A DNA stretch of 64,000 bases from Pyrinomonas methylaliphatogenes (GTDB taxonomy: Bacteria > Acidobacteriota > Blastocatellia > Pyrinomonadales > Pyrinomonadaceae), in the NCBI RefSeq assembly GCF_000820845.2, contig NZ_CBXV010000004.1, positions 1 through 64,000 of the forward strand, written 5' to 3'. A model generated the notes under the pieces. The model did not search any database. It was not told the origin of the DNA and worked only from the letters and a program-made list of their open reading frames with translations. Both the position numbers and the translations under genes were made by a program. This document shows positions 17,179-25,844 of this stretch, one piece after another. The first letter of the stretch is position 1. Each line of letters starts with the position of its first letter.

Positions 17179-17925
17179 CGTTCTTCGCCCCTCGTTTCGG
17201 AAGCCGAATGTTGGGAAGTCGAGCCGCTCATCGCGGGCGATCCGCTAAGAGCGAGCGTCGTTCTAGCGCGCCGCGGCGCGGAGGTCGCTCTGTTCGATAC
17301 CGGGCTGGCGCAGCACGAGGCTTCGTTGCGCGCCGCGCTCGCCGCCCGCGGGCTTACGCCCGATGATGTCACTTTGGTCTTCAACACGCATACGCACGTC
17401 GATCATTCACACAACAGCGCGCTCTTCGGGCGCGCGCGCATCTACTGTTCGGCGCGCGATCGTCAATGGACGCGCGCGCTGCATGCGGCGCTCGTTCGCG
17501 CCGAGCGGTTCGATTCGCCCGAACTCGACGAATTTTATCCCGAACTCGGCGCGATTGACTACGATCCGAAGATCGTGCGCAAGATGTTCGAGATCGAAAA
17601 ACTGCTCTGGGACGAAGCGCGCATCGGAGCTGAAGACCGGTGCGTGTGGTTGGAAGAGGCGGAGCTGCCCGCCGGCATTCGCGCCGTTGCGACTCCCGGG
17701 CATGTGCCGTATCACACTTCGTTCGTCATCACGACGCGGACGCGCCCGGTGATCGTCGCCGGAGACGCGCTTCTAATGCGCGGCGAAGCACAGGGGAACT
17801 TGCAGTTGATGCCTCCTCACGATAGCGCCGCCTATCGCCGTTCGCAGCTTTTGGTGCTCTCCCTCTCGGGGTTGATCGTTCCCGGGCACGATGCGCCTTT
17901 CGAGAACCATTCGGACCGATGCTGA
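17155..17925 (+). CDS. Metallo-beta-lactamase fold hydrolase
   Basis: The 256-residue protein carries the two-metal active site: HTHVDH at residues 79-84, H183 (TPGHVPYH), D204 (AGDAL) and H245 (PGHD). It has no signal peptide and should act in the cytoplasm. The start is a TTG at 17155, supported by an AAGGAG ribosome site at 17140-17145. This places the ribosome site and first eight codons inside the divergently read kinase gene. The substrate cannot be told from sequence; lactonases, glyoxalase II-like and other thioesterases share the fold. Confidence 0.85.
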   Translation: MKVDSKTHRSSPLVSEAECWEVEPLIAGDPLRASVVLARRGAEVALFDTGLAQHEASLRAALAARGLTPDDVTLVFNTHTHVDHSHNSALFGRARIYCSARDRQWTRALHAALVRAERFDSPELDEFYPELGAIDYDPKIVRKMFEIEKLLWDEARIGAEDRCVWLEEAELPAGIRAVATPGHVPYHTSFVITTRTRPVIVAGDALLMRGEAQGNLQLMPPHDSAAYRRSQLLVLSLSGLIVPGHDAPFENHSDRC

Positions 17926-18056
17926 GCGGAAAGCGCATCGTGCTCCTTCGATTCATGAGAGGGGCTTCGATCGCCGTTTGCTTTTTGCGCGAGGCTGCGA
18001 TTAAAGTTCACGCTTGAGGGAAGATCGATCGGCAAAAGGACCAAGGAGCTTCGATC

Positions 18057-19613
18057 ATGCGCAGCGAATTCAGGAATGAACCACTGACCGATTTCAGCCG
18101 CCCTGAGAACGCGCAAGCGATGCGCGCGGCGATCGAGAAGGTCCGCGGCGAATTGGGGCGCGAATATCCGCTCGTCATCGGCGGCGAGCGGTTAAGGTCT
18201 GGACGCACGTTCGATAGCATCAATCCGGCCCGCAAGACCGAAACGGTCGGGCGCTTTCAAAGGGCGACGGAGGAGCAGGCGCGCCGCGCCGTCGAAGTCG
18301 CGCACGAGGCCTTTCGATCGTGGCGCTGGACCAGTCCTGAAGAACGGGCCGAGCTTCTGTTCCGCGTCGCCGCTAAGATGCGCGAGCGAAAGCACGAGTT
18401 GTCGGCGTGGATGATGTATGAAGTCGCCAAGACCTGGCCCGAGGCGGACGCAGATACGGCTGAGGCGATAGACTTCTGCGAATTTTACGGGCGCGAGATG
18501 CTGCGCTATGCCGAACCGCAGCCGCTCGTGCGCATCCCGAGCGAAGATAACCATCTCGAATACATTCCGCTCGGGGTCTGCGCCGTGATCCCGCCGTGGA
18601 ACTTTCCGCTCGCGATCATGTGCGGCATGACGGTCGCCGCCATCGTCACGGGAAACACCGTCGTGCTTAAGCCTTCGTCAGATTCTCCGACGATCGCCTA
18701 CAAATTCTTCGAGATTTTGGAGGAAGCCGGCGTGCCCGCCGGCGTCGTCAACTTCTTGACCGGGTCGGGCGGGGAGGTTGGCGACGCGATCGTCGATCAT
18801 CCGAAGACGCGCCTGATCGCCTTTACGGGATCGAAAGAGGTCGGCATCCGCATCAACGAGCGCGCCGCTCGAGTCCATCCCGGCCAAATCTGGCTCAAGC
18901 GCGTGATCGCCGAGATGGGCGGCAAAGACGCGATCATCGTCGAAGCGGACGCCGATCTAGACGATGCGGCGCTCGGAGTGGTCCAGTCGGCCTTCGGTTT
19001 TCAAGGGCAGAAATGCTCCGCCTGTTCGCGCGCCATCATCAATGCCGACATTTACGACGAGATGATAGAACGCATCGTCGCGCGCGCCGAGAAACTGCGC
19101 GTCGGCGATCCGACCGATCCAGAGACCAACATGAGCGCCGTCATCAACGAGAAAGCGTTCCGCACCATCAACGACTATATTCAGAGAGGGCAAGCGGAAG
19201 GCGGGCGTTTGGTCTTCGGCGGCGGGTCGGATGGCGAGCAGGGGTTCTTCATCGAACCGACCGTGATCGCGGACGTTCGACCGGGCCAGACGATCGAGCA
19301 GGAAGAGATCTTCGGACCGGTCTTGGCCGTGATCCGCGCGCGCGATTACGACGAAGCGTTGCGGATCGCCAACGACACGGAATATGGTTTAACCGGTTCG
19401 GTCTACACGACAGATCGGGAGAAGATCGCGCGGGCGGCACGCGAGTTCCACGTCGGCAACCTTTACATCAACCGCAAGTGCACAGGGGCGCTCGTCGGCG
19501 TGCATCCGTTCGGCGGATTCAACATGTCGGGCACCGACTCGAAAGCGGGCGGGCGCGACTATCTGTTGCTCTTCTTGCAGGCCAAAGTCTGGTCCGAAAA
19601 GTTGCGCGTTTGA
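18057..19613 (+). CDS. L-glutamate gamma-semialdehyde (P5C) dehydrogenase
   Basis: This enzyme oxidises 1-pyrroline-5-carboxylate/glutamate semialdehyde to glutamate with NAD+, the second step of proline breakdown. The 518 residues match the RocA-type single-function enzyme. Catalytic residues are visible: N182 (PPWNFP), E286 (EMGGKD) and nucleophile C320 (GQKCSACSR), with a Rossmann FTGSKEVG segment near 256-263. The early YPLVIGGERLRSG and late GALVGVHPFGGFNMSGTDSK are typical of P5C dehydrogenases over other aldehyde dehydrogenases. No proline dehydrogenase gene is adjacent, so it may sit elsewhere. Confidence 0.9.
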   Translation: MRSEFRNEPLTDFSRPENAQAMRAAIEKVRGELGREYPLVIGGERLRSGRTFDSINPARKTETVGRFQRATEEQARRAVEVAHEAFRSWRWTSPEERAELLFRVAAKMRERKHELSAWMMYEVAKTWPEADADTAEAIDFCEFYGREMLRYAEPQPLVRIPSEDNHLEYIPLGVCAVIPPWNFPLAIMCGMTVAAIVTGNTVVLKPSSDSPTIAYKFFEILEEAGVPAGVVNFLTGSGGEVGDAIVDHPKTRLIAFTGSKEVGIRINERAARVHPGQIWLKRVIAEMGGKDAIIVEADADLDDAALGVVQSAFGFQGQKCSACSRAIINADIYDEMIERIVARAEKLRVGDPTDPETNMSAVINEKAFRTINDYIQRGQAEGGRLVFGGGSDGEQGFFIEPTVIADVRPGQTIEQEEIFGPVLAVIRARDYDEALRIANDTEYGLTGSVYTTDREKIARAAREFHVGNLYINRKCTGALVGVHPFGGFNMSGTDSKAGGRDYLLLFLQAKVWSEKLRV

Positions 19614-19643
19614 TGCGCGCGAGATCGCGGGCGAAGTGCTCCT

Positions 19644-20588
19644 ATGCGTTTGGTTTTTATGGGAACGCCTGAGTCGGCGGTGCCGACGTTGGCGCGGTGT
19701 CTCGCCGATGGCCACGAGGTCGTCGCGGTTTGGACGCAGCCGGACCGGCCCGCCGGTCGCGGCGGGAAGGTTAGACCGTCGCCGGTCAAAGAGTTCGCTT
19801 TGAAGCATGGATTGAAGGTCCATCAGCCGGATAGGATCAAGACGCCTGAGGCAGCAGCGCTCTTCGCTTCGCATGAAGCGGATGTCGCCGTCGTCGTCGC
19901 GTATGGGCGGATCCTGCCGCCTGAGTTCTTACGCGCGCCGCGTCGCGGTTGCATCAACGTACATTTCTCTTTGCTGCCGAAGTATCGTGGAGCTGCGCCG
20001 GTCAATTGGGCCATCATCCGTGGAGAGCGCGAAACCGGCGTGAGCACGATGCTGATGGATGAGGGGTTGGATACCGGACCGGTCTTTTTGCAGCGGGCAA
20101 CGGCGATCGGCGCCGAGGAGACGGCGCCGGAATTGATGGATAGGCTCGCGCGGATGGGCGCGGAACTGCTGAGCGAGACGCTGCGCCGTCTCGATGAGCT
20201 CGAACCGCAGCCGCAAAATGAGGCCGAGGCCAGTTTCGCTCCGCTGTTGAAGCGCGAGGATGGGCGAATAGACTGGACCAGCGATGCCGCTTCGATCGAG
20301 CGGCGAGTGCGTGGGCTACAACCGTGGCCCAACGCTTTCACGACCTTTCGCCACAAACGGCTGATCATCTGGCGGGCGCAACCCGAGATGCGCGCGGAGG
20401 GCTTACACGCGCAACCGGGCGAGGTGATCGAGGCGCAGGGCGAGCGTTTGATCGTCGCCTGCGGCGAACAGACGGCGCTCCGTCTGCTCGAGGTGCAGCC
20501 GGAGGGGAGGCGCCGGATGAGCGCGCGGGATTTCCTAAACGGCATGCGCGTCGTCGTTGGAGAAGCGATGGAGTCAATCTCAGCGTGA
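19644..20588 (+). CDS. fmt: Methionyl-tRNA formyltransferase
   Basis: Fmt formylates the initiator methionyl-tRNA using 10-formyl-tetrahydrofolate. The 314-residue protein has the N-terminal MGTPESAVPTL motif, the catalytic N105, H107 and D143 (INVHFSLLPKYRGAAPVNW, then GLDTGP) and the C-terminal tRNA-binding domain (LKREDGRIDW, then RGLQPWPNAFT). Fmt next to rsmB is a very common arrangement in bacteria, and rsmB starts 70 bases downstream. Confidence 0.97.
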   Translation: MRLVFMGTPESAVPTLARCLADGHEVVAVWTQPDRPAGRGGKVRPSPVKEFALKHGLKVHQPDRIKTPEAAALFASHEADVAVVVAYGRILPPEFLRAPRRGCINVHFSLLPKYRGAAPVNWAIIRGERETGVSTMLMDEGLDTGPVFLQRATAIGAEETAPELMDRLARMGAELLSETLRRLDELEPQPQNEAEASFAPLLKREDGRIDWTSDAASIERRVRGLQPWPNAFTTFRHKRLIIWRAQPEMRAEGLHAQPGEVIEAQGERLIVACGEQTALRLLEVQPEGRRRMSARDFLNGMRVVVGEAMESISA

Positions 20589-20658
20589 TCGGTTCGGCAC
20601 AAGGGCGGGCCCTCTCGCTCGAACGTTCAACGGGCGGAAGTGAAGAGGCGCGTCGGGG

Positions 20659-22008
20659 GTGAAGAAGGCGGAGAGAGCGCGGCGAACGTCGGATGCTCGA
20701 CTCGCGGCGTTTCACATCTTGCGGCGGGTCGAAGAAGAGGGGGCATATTCTTCGATCTTGCTCGCGCGGACGACGGACGAACTGAACGCGCCGGACCGAG
20801 CGCTCTGCTACGAACTGGTGCTTGGGGTGTTGCGGCGCCAGATCTGGCTCGATAGATTGATCGAGCACTACGCCGAACGGCCCGCCGACGATCTCGATCC
20901 CGCCATCCGCCGCACGCTCCGATTGGGGTTGTATCAACTCCGTTTTCTGACGCGAATCCCGGCTTCAGCGGCGGTCAACGAATCGGTCAATCTCGCACGT
21001 CGCGTGCGACAGAGAAGAGCCGCCGGTTTGGTCAACGCCGTGTTGCGCCGGGCCGCGCGCGAACTCGAGTACGATCCCGCAGCGGAAATAGAGGATCCGA
21101 TCGAGCGCCTTGCCGTCCAAACATCACATCCGCGGTGGTTGATCAGTAAATGGATCGCGCAGATCGGAGAGCAGGAGACGGAGGCGTTCGCGCAAGCCAA
21201 CAACGAACCGGCCCCCATCTCCTTCCGCTTGACGCTCAAGGGGCGCGAAGAAGAAGTCTGGCGGAGATTGCAGGATGATGGCCGACTCGAAGCGTCGAAG
21301 ATCGTGCCGGGCGCTTGGCGTGCGATCGAGGTGCCGAGCGCGGCGCTGCGCGAATTGATCGCCGCCGGGAAGATCTACTTGCAGGATGAAGCCTCTCAAT
21401 TGGTCGCGCACGTGTTGGGAGCGCAAGCCGGCGAGCGGGTGTTCGACGCTTGCGCGGCGCCGGGCGGCAAGACGACGCACATCGCGAGCCTTACGCGCGA
21501 TCTTGCCTTGATCATCGCTGGCGATGTGCACGCGCATCGTTTGCGCACGGTGCGCGATCTGGCGCACAGACAGGGCATCAGTCGAGTCCATCCGGTCGTT
21601 CTGGATGCGGAGAAGAGTTTGCCGTTCGGCGATGAGAGTTTCGATCGGGTGTTGGTCGATGCGCCTTGCTCGGGAACCGGCACGTTGCGGCGCAATCCGG
21701 AGATCCGTTATCGCTTGGTGCCGGGCGATTTCGCGGAGCTGCGGGCGCGGCAGAGGCGCATCCTCGCGCACGCGAGTCGCGTCGTGCGTCGCAAGGGGCG
21801 TTTAGTCTACTCGACGTGTTCCGTCGAATTCGAGGAGAACGAAGAGGTCGTGAACGAGTTCTTACGCGCGCATCCGGAGTTTACGGTGGTTGCCGAAGCT
21901 GTCCCCGCGAGGTTCCGCACACCGCTCGGGGGAGCGCGGACATGGCCGCATAGGGAAGGTTCCGACGGTTTCTTTATGATCGTCTTCGAACGCGACGGTA
22001 ATCCTTGA
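20659..22008 (+). CDS. rsmB: 16S rRNA m5C967 methyltransferase RsmB
   Basis: RsmB methylates C967 of 16S rRNA. The 449-residue protein has an N-terminal NusB-like RNA-binding domain (about 10-140) and an S-adenosylmethionine methyltransferase domain with DACAAPGGKT (263-272), the catalytic PCSGTG (C337) and the second active-site YSTCS (C387). The start is GTG at 20659. The stop at 22006-22008 overlaps the open frame of the next gene, suggesting a shared transcript. Confidence 0.96.
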   Translation: MKKAERARRTSDARLAAFHILRRVEEEGAYSSILLARTTDELNAPDRALCYELVLGVLRRQIWLDRLIEHYAERPADDLDPAIRRTLRLGLYQLRFLTRIPASAAVNESVNLARRVRQRRAAGLVNAVLRRAARELEYDPAAEIEDPIERLAVQTSHPRWLISKWIAQIGEQETEAFAQANNEPAPISFRLTLKGREEEVWRRLQDDGRLEASKIVPGAWRAIEVPSAALRELIAAGKIYLQDEASQLVAHVLGAQAGERVFDACAAPGGKTTHIASLTRDLALIIAGDVHAHRLRTVRDLAHRQGISRVHPVVLDAEKSLPFGDESFDRVLVDAPCSGTGTLRRNPEIRYRLVPGDFAELRARQRRILAHASRVVRRKGRLVYSTCSVEFEENEEVVNEFLRAHPEFTVVAEAVPARFRTPLGGARTWPHREGSDGFFMIVFERDGNP

Positions 22009-22115
22009 AGCCATTTGAGCGGACGGCTGTGGAACGAGCGCTTGAGCCTTGCGATGCGCTTCGGCTCATCGCTTGCTGCCTGTTGTGGGCAGATGATAGA
22101 CTTCGCCTCGAAAGC

Positions 22116-22820
22116 ATGGCGGAACGCAAAGCGAGTCGAGAGGCGGAGATGGGCGCGATATGGAGACGCTTGGCGATCATCATCGCGACCGCCGCGATGT
22201 TCTTCATCGGATTGGTTGGCACCGTTTACTTGTCTTTGCGCAGTTCCGAAGTGCGAGTGCCGAACGTCGTCGGGCGTAGTCGTTGGGATGGCGAGGCTGA
22301 ATTGGAGCGAATCGGTCTGAAGATGCGCGTTCGCGTGACGCGCCCAAGTTTGAAAGTCAGTCCGGATACGATCTTGGACCAGTCGCCGCGCGCTGGCGAA
22401 GTGGTCAAAGTCGGGCAGACCATCGCCGTCGTCGTCAGCCGCGCGCCGATCGGCGGCGAGGTTGAGGCTCTGCAAGAGTCAGAAAAAGCGGCACAAGAAG
22501 CAGCAGCGCAACCGACGCCGATGCTCGAAAACGCCAATCGAAATGAGCGGCGGCGCGTCGAAAACAAGAACGCCAATCACAACGCTAACGTCAATGGCAA
22601 TCTTAACGTGAACGCCAACGCGAACCACAATCTTAACGCCAATCTCGGCGCGAACGTCGGCGCGAATCTCAACCTGAATCAGAATCGCCGCTTGCCATCG
22701 AACGCGAATAACGCGAATGCGGGGACGCGCATGAACACGAACGCGAACCACAATGTGAATCGAGCGCGCACGACGACGAACGTCAACCGACCGCGTATGC
22801 CCGCAGAGAGGCAGCCTTGA
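22116..22820 (+). CDS. PASTA-domain membrane protein with Asn-rich tail
   Basis: From ATG 22116 the protein has 234 residues: a short charged cytoplasmic start, one membrane segment (about 14-36, RLAIIIATAAMFFIGLVGTV), one PASTA domain (about 41-106, VRVPNVVGRSRWDGEAELER) and a tail of about 85 residues in which Asn occupies nearly every second position. PASTA domains bind peptidoglycan fragments or beta-lactams in kinases and penicillin-binding proteins, but no kinase domain is present here. An ATG at 22149 with a better ribosome site (GAGAGG) is an alternative start. The tail is low complexity and its function is unknown. Confidence 0.8.
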   Translation: MAERKASREAEMGAIWRRLAIIIATAAMFFIGLVGTVYLSLRSSEVRVPNVVGRSRWDGEAELERIGLKMRVRVTRPSLKVSPDTILDQSPRAGEVVKVGQTIAVVVSRAPIGGEVEALQESEKAAQEAAAQPTPMLENANRNERRRVENKNANHNANVNGNLNVNANANHNLNANLGANVGANLNLNQNRRLPSNANNANAGTRMNTNANHNVNRARTTTNVNRPRMPAERQP

Positions 22821-22846
22821 GCGAAAGGAGCGGCATCAAAAGCGTC

Positions 22847-23509
22847 ATGGCGGAGATCGCCCCTTCAATCTTAGCTGCCGATTTCGCGCGTCTCGGCGAG
22901 GCCGTGGAAGCCGTCGAGCGCGGCGGGGCGGCGATCATCCACGTCGATGTGATGGATGGCCATTTTGTCCCGAACATTACGATGGGATTGCCGATCGTGC
23001 GCTCGTTGGCGCGCGTGACGCGGCTCCCGCTCGATGCGCATCTGATGATCGCCGAGCCGGCGCGTTATGTGGCGCAGTTCGCTGAGGCGGGGGCGCGTAT
23101 GGTCTCGGTTCACGTTGAAGCCGAGACCCATTTGCACAGAACGCTCATGGAGATCAAGCGGCATGGCGCGCTGGCTGGCGTCGCGATCAATCCCGCGACG
23201 CCCCTGGTCCTTTTAGAAGAGGCGCTGCCCTATGCCGACTACGTCGTGTTGATGGCGGTCAATCCCGGTTTCAGCGGGCAGGCGTTCATCCCGACGACGA
23301 TCGATAAGCTGCGACGATTGCGTCGCATGATCGTCGAACGTCGCGTGGCAACGAGGATCGAAGTCGATGGCGGGATAGAGCTTGAGAACGCGGCTGAAGT
23401 GGCGGCTGCCGGCGCGGACATCATCGTCGCCGCGACGGCGGTGTTCGATAGCGCAGATCCGGCTGAGGCGGTTCGGAAGCTACGCGAGGCCGCCGTGCAA
23501 TGGGTTTAA
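22847..23509 (+). CDS. rpe: Ribulose-phosphate 3-epimerase
   Basis: Rpe interconverts ribulose 5-phosphate and xylulose 5-phosphate in the pentose phosphate pathway. From ATG 22847 it has 220 residues, the standard length, beginning AEIAPSILAADFARLGEAV. Metal and catalytic residues lie in HVDVMDGHFVPNITMG, LDAHLMI and EVDGGIELEN, and the phosphate loop in VNPGFSGQ. A TTG at 22817, overlapping the previous stop, is possible but adds unconserved residues. It appears to share a transcript with the upstream PASTA gene. Confidence 0.96.
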   Translation: MAEIAPSILAADFARLGEAVEAVERGGAAIIHVDVMDGHFVPNITMGLPIVRSLARVTRLPLDAHLMIAEPARYVAQFAEAGARMVSVHVEAETHLHRTLMEIKRHGALAGVAINPATPLVLLEEALPYADYVVLMAVNPGFSGQAFIPTTIDKLRRLRRMIVERRVATRIEVDGGIELENAAEVAAAGADIIVAATAVFDSADPAEAVRKLREAAVQWV

Positions 23510-23584
23510 CGAAGGTGCGAGCGGGGCTGGGGCCCTGGTGGTCCAGCGTTTTGAAACCAAGGGTAAGCTGCGGAGGATGGAGCG

Positions 23585-25207
23585 ATGCGGTTTCGATCGA
23601 TAAATGGCTTGATTTTGAGCGTCGCGTTCGCTTTCGTTCCGGTTCTGGTCCAGGCGCAGCAGGGCGGACGCGCGAGCGATCTATCGCCGGCCCAAAGGCT
23701 CGAGGTGATGCGTTCGCGGCTCGAGGCGATGCGGCGTTCGCTCAATACCGCCATCGCCGCCCTCAACGCGCAGGAAGGCGGCGCGCAAAAGAGCGAGGAG
23801 AAGAAGGAAGAGAAGAAGACGGCGGACGATCCCGGCGCGCGCCTGCGCGGTCTAGAGCGCGAAGTCAATTCGCTCTACTCGGATGTGACCGACCTGCGAA
23901 ATAAGCAGGAACGCGCCGAGCGTTATGATCAGACTGCGCTCGATCGCTTGGAGGCGGCGATCGCCGATCTCGACGCGCGCGTGCAAAACACCTTGCGCGC
24001 AACCGCCAGCGAGCGGAGCGCTGCGCAGACCGTTACGGCCACCTCGACCGCCAAACAGACGGCGAAGAAGAAGGGCGGTTTCTTCAGTCGTCTGTTCGGA
24101 CACGATGACGATAAGTACAAAGATTTGATCGGGACGGTAGCTCCAGGACGCGATCGCCAGCTCTTCGAAGAAGCGTCGAAGGCGGCGCGCAAGGGGCGAT
24201 ATGACGAGGCGCGTTTGCTCTATCAGGTGATCATTACCACCTATCCTGATTCGCCCTACTTGTCATTGGCCAAACTCGCCATCGCCGACACCTTCTATTT
24301 GGAAGGGACGACGAGCGCGCTCATCCAAGCCGCCGCCGCGTATCAGGATTGGCTCACCTTCTTCCCCACGGACCCATTGGCCGATGATGTCCTGCTGAAG
24401 ATCGCCGAGACGGAGATGCGGCAGATGGGGTTATCTGACCGCGATGTTTCGCACGCGCGCAAAGCCGAGCAGCGTTTGAAGGCCCTGTTGCAGCAGTTCC
24501 CGCAAACCAATTTACGCCCTGAGGTCGAACAGCGCTTGCGCGAAGTGCAGGACAATCTTGCGATGCACAATCTGCAGGTGGCGAACTTCTACTTCGACCG
24601 CTACGCGCAAGGCAAAGCTTCCAACCCGAAGGGGGCGCAGTCTCGGTTGCGCGAGATCGTGGAAAAATATCCGAACTTCTCGCGCATGGACGAGGTCCTC
24701 TTTAAACTTGGGGTGACTTACGTTCAGGAAGAGGAGCCGGATGAGGCGGCAAAGTTCTTCCAGCAGCTCGTGCGCAATTATCCGAACAGCGAATATGCGG
24801 AGAAAGCGCGCGAACAGCTTGAGACGATCGGCGCGCCGATCCCCGAGCCGGATCCAACGCGCCTGAGCTATCAACCGCCGCCGCGCCCTTCCTTCACCAC
24901 GAGACTCTTCCGTGAAGTCGTCGGCAGCGTGCCGGTTACTGTGAGCAAAGATGGTGTGCTCATCAGCCGCGATAAAGATAAGGAGGATCTGCTCGATTTG
25001 GCCTTGCGCAACGGCGGGCAACTGCCGACGACGGTCGACACTCCGACGGCCCCCGTCTTCCGTCGCCCGCCCGCACAACCGATCCAGTCAGGCGAAACGA
25101 CGCCCGCGAGCAAGAATAGTGCGCGCCCGCGTATCGGTTCTGCGCCAGGGCAGACGGATAAGTCTAGGCCACAAGCTGACCCTTCGGCGGTGAATGGCAA
25201 GCCGTAA
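23585..25207 (+). CDS. BamD-like outer-membrane assembly protein with N-terminal coiled coil
   Basis: Residues 1-24 form a signal peptide without any cysteine, so unlike E. coli BamD this is not a lipoprotein. Residues 30-135 are Arg/Glu/Lys-rich coiled coil. Residues 170-410 contain the BamD (YfiO) TPR-like repeats, including ARLLYQVIITTYPDSPY, the SDRDVSHARKAEQRL stretch and AAKFFQQLVRNYPNSEYA. The C-terminal 130 residues are Pro/Thr-rich. A coiled coil followed by TPRs also recalls CpoB/YbgF, but the SDRD...HAR segment favours BamD. Its role would be in outer-membrane protein insertion from the periplasmic side. Confidence 0.78.
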   Translation: MRFRSINGLILSVAFAFVPVLVQAQQGGRASDLSPAQRLEVMRSRLEAMRRSLNTAIAALNAQEGGAQKSEEKKEEKKTADDPGARLRGLEREVNSLYSDVTDLRNKQERAERYDQTALDRLEAAIADLDARVQNTLRATASERSAAQTVTATSTAKQTAKKKGGFFSRLFGHDDDKYKDLIGTVAPGRDRQLFEEASKAARKGRYDEARLLYQVIITTYPDSPYLSLAKLAIADTFYLEGTTSALIQAAAAYQDWLTFFPTDPLADDVLLKIAETEMRQMGLSDRDVSHARKAEQRLKALLQQFPQTNLRPEVEQRLREVQDNLAMHNLQVANFYFDRYAQGKASNPKGAQSRLREIVEKYPNFSRMDEVLFKLGVTYVQEEEPDEAAKFFQQLVRNYPNSEYAEKAREQLETIGAPIPEPDPTRLSYQPPPRPSFTTRLFREVVGSVPVTVSKDGVLISRDKDKEDLLDLALRNGGQLPTTVDTPTAPVFRRPPAQPIQSGETTPASKNSARPRIGSAPGQTDKSRPQADPSAVNGKP

Positions 25208-25339
25208 GGGGGATTGGCTTGTGGGTTTGGAGGGTGATAAAATTTGCAAAGGCGTGCTTGGCTACTAACAGTGCCGTCTCGTTAGTTCAATCGAGCGATA
25301 AAACTGGATGGGAAGCGTGCTGCCTGAAGCGAGATCTCC

Positions 25340-25813
25340 ATGGAAGGGGCGATGATTGAGATGGAGCGCCGCCAGCGAAGAGCGGCGCAAGTTTGTCTCG
25401 GTGCGGTCGCGCTGACGCTCGCGCTCGTCTTTTCGTCATTCATCATCTCTTCTTCGAGATTCGTGGAAGAACGGCGCCCTTCGGATTCGAGCTTCGAGAT
25501 CGCATTATGGGGCGTCGTGCTATTAGCTGGGATAGGCTCAATCGCATTGCGTCGCGTGCAGCTCGGCGCGGCGCGCCTGCGACGGATCGCCGCAACCGGC
25601 GGTCAACTGAGAGTGCTCGCGGCGTGTGAACGGGCGGCTTTGTGGGGCGCGGCGCTCGGCGGCGGCATCGCTGTTTTGGGGTTCGCGATCGCGCTGTTGA
25701 CCGGGGAACCGTTCGATATGTTGCGTGCGGCGTTAATCGCTTCGATCGCCATGTTCTACAATTATCCACGGGCGGAATCGTGGCGGCAGATCATGGCCGA
25801 ATTTGGCGGGTAG
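25340..25813 (+). CDS. Small four-helix membrane protein of unknown function
   Basis: The 157-residue protein has four predicted membrane segments (about residues 16-36, 53-70, 97-118 and 124-140) with Arg-rich loops between. I recognise no family. Its last bases overlap the region just upstream of the TPR gene that follows, so the two may be co-transcribed. The ATG at 25340 is chosen; ATG 25352 would also work. Confidence 0.6.
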   Translation: MEGAMIEMERRQRRAAQVCLGAVALTLALVFSSFIISSSRFVEERRPSDSSFEIALWGVVLLAGIGSIALRRVQLGAARLRRIAATGGQLRVLAACERAALWGAALGGGIAVLGFAIALLTGEPFDMLRAALIASIAMFYNYPRAESWRQIMAEFGG

Positions 25814-25844
25814 CTTTTGCAGTTGCGAAAGGATGTGTAGTCGC

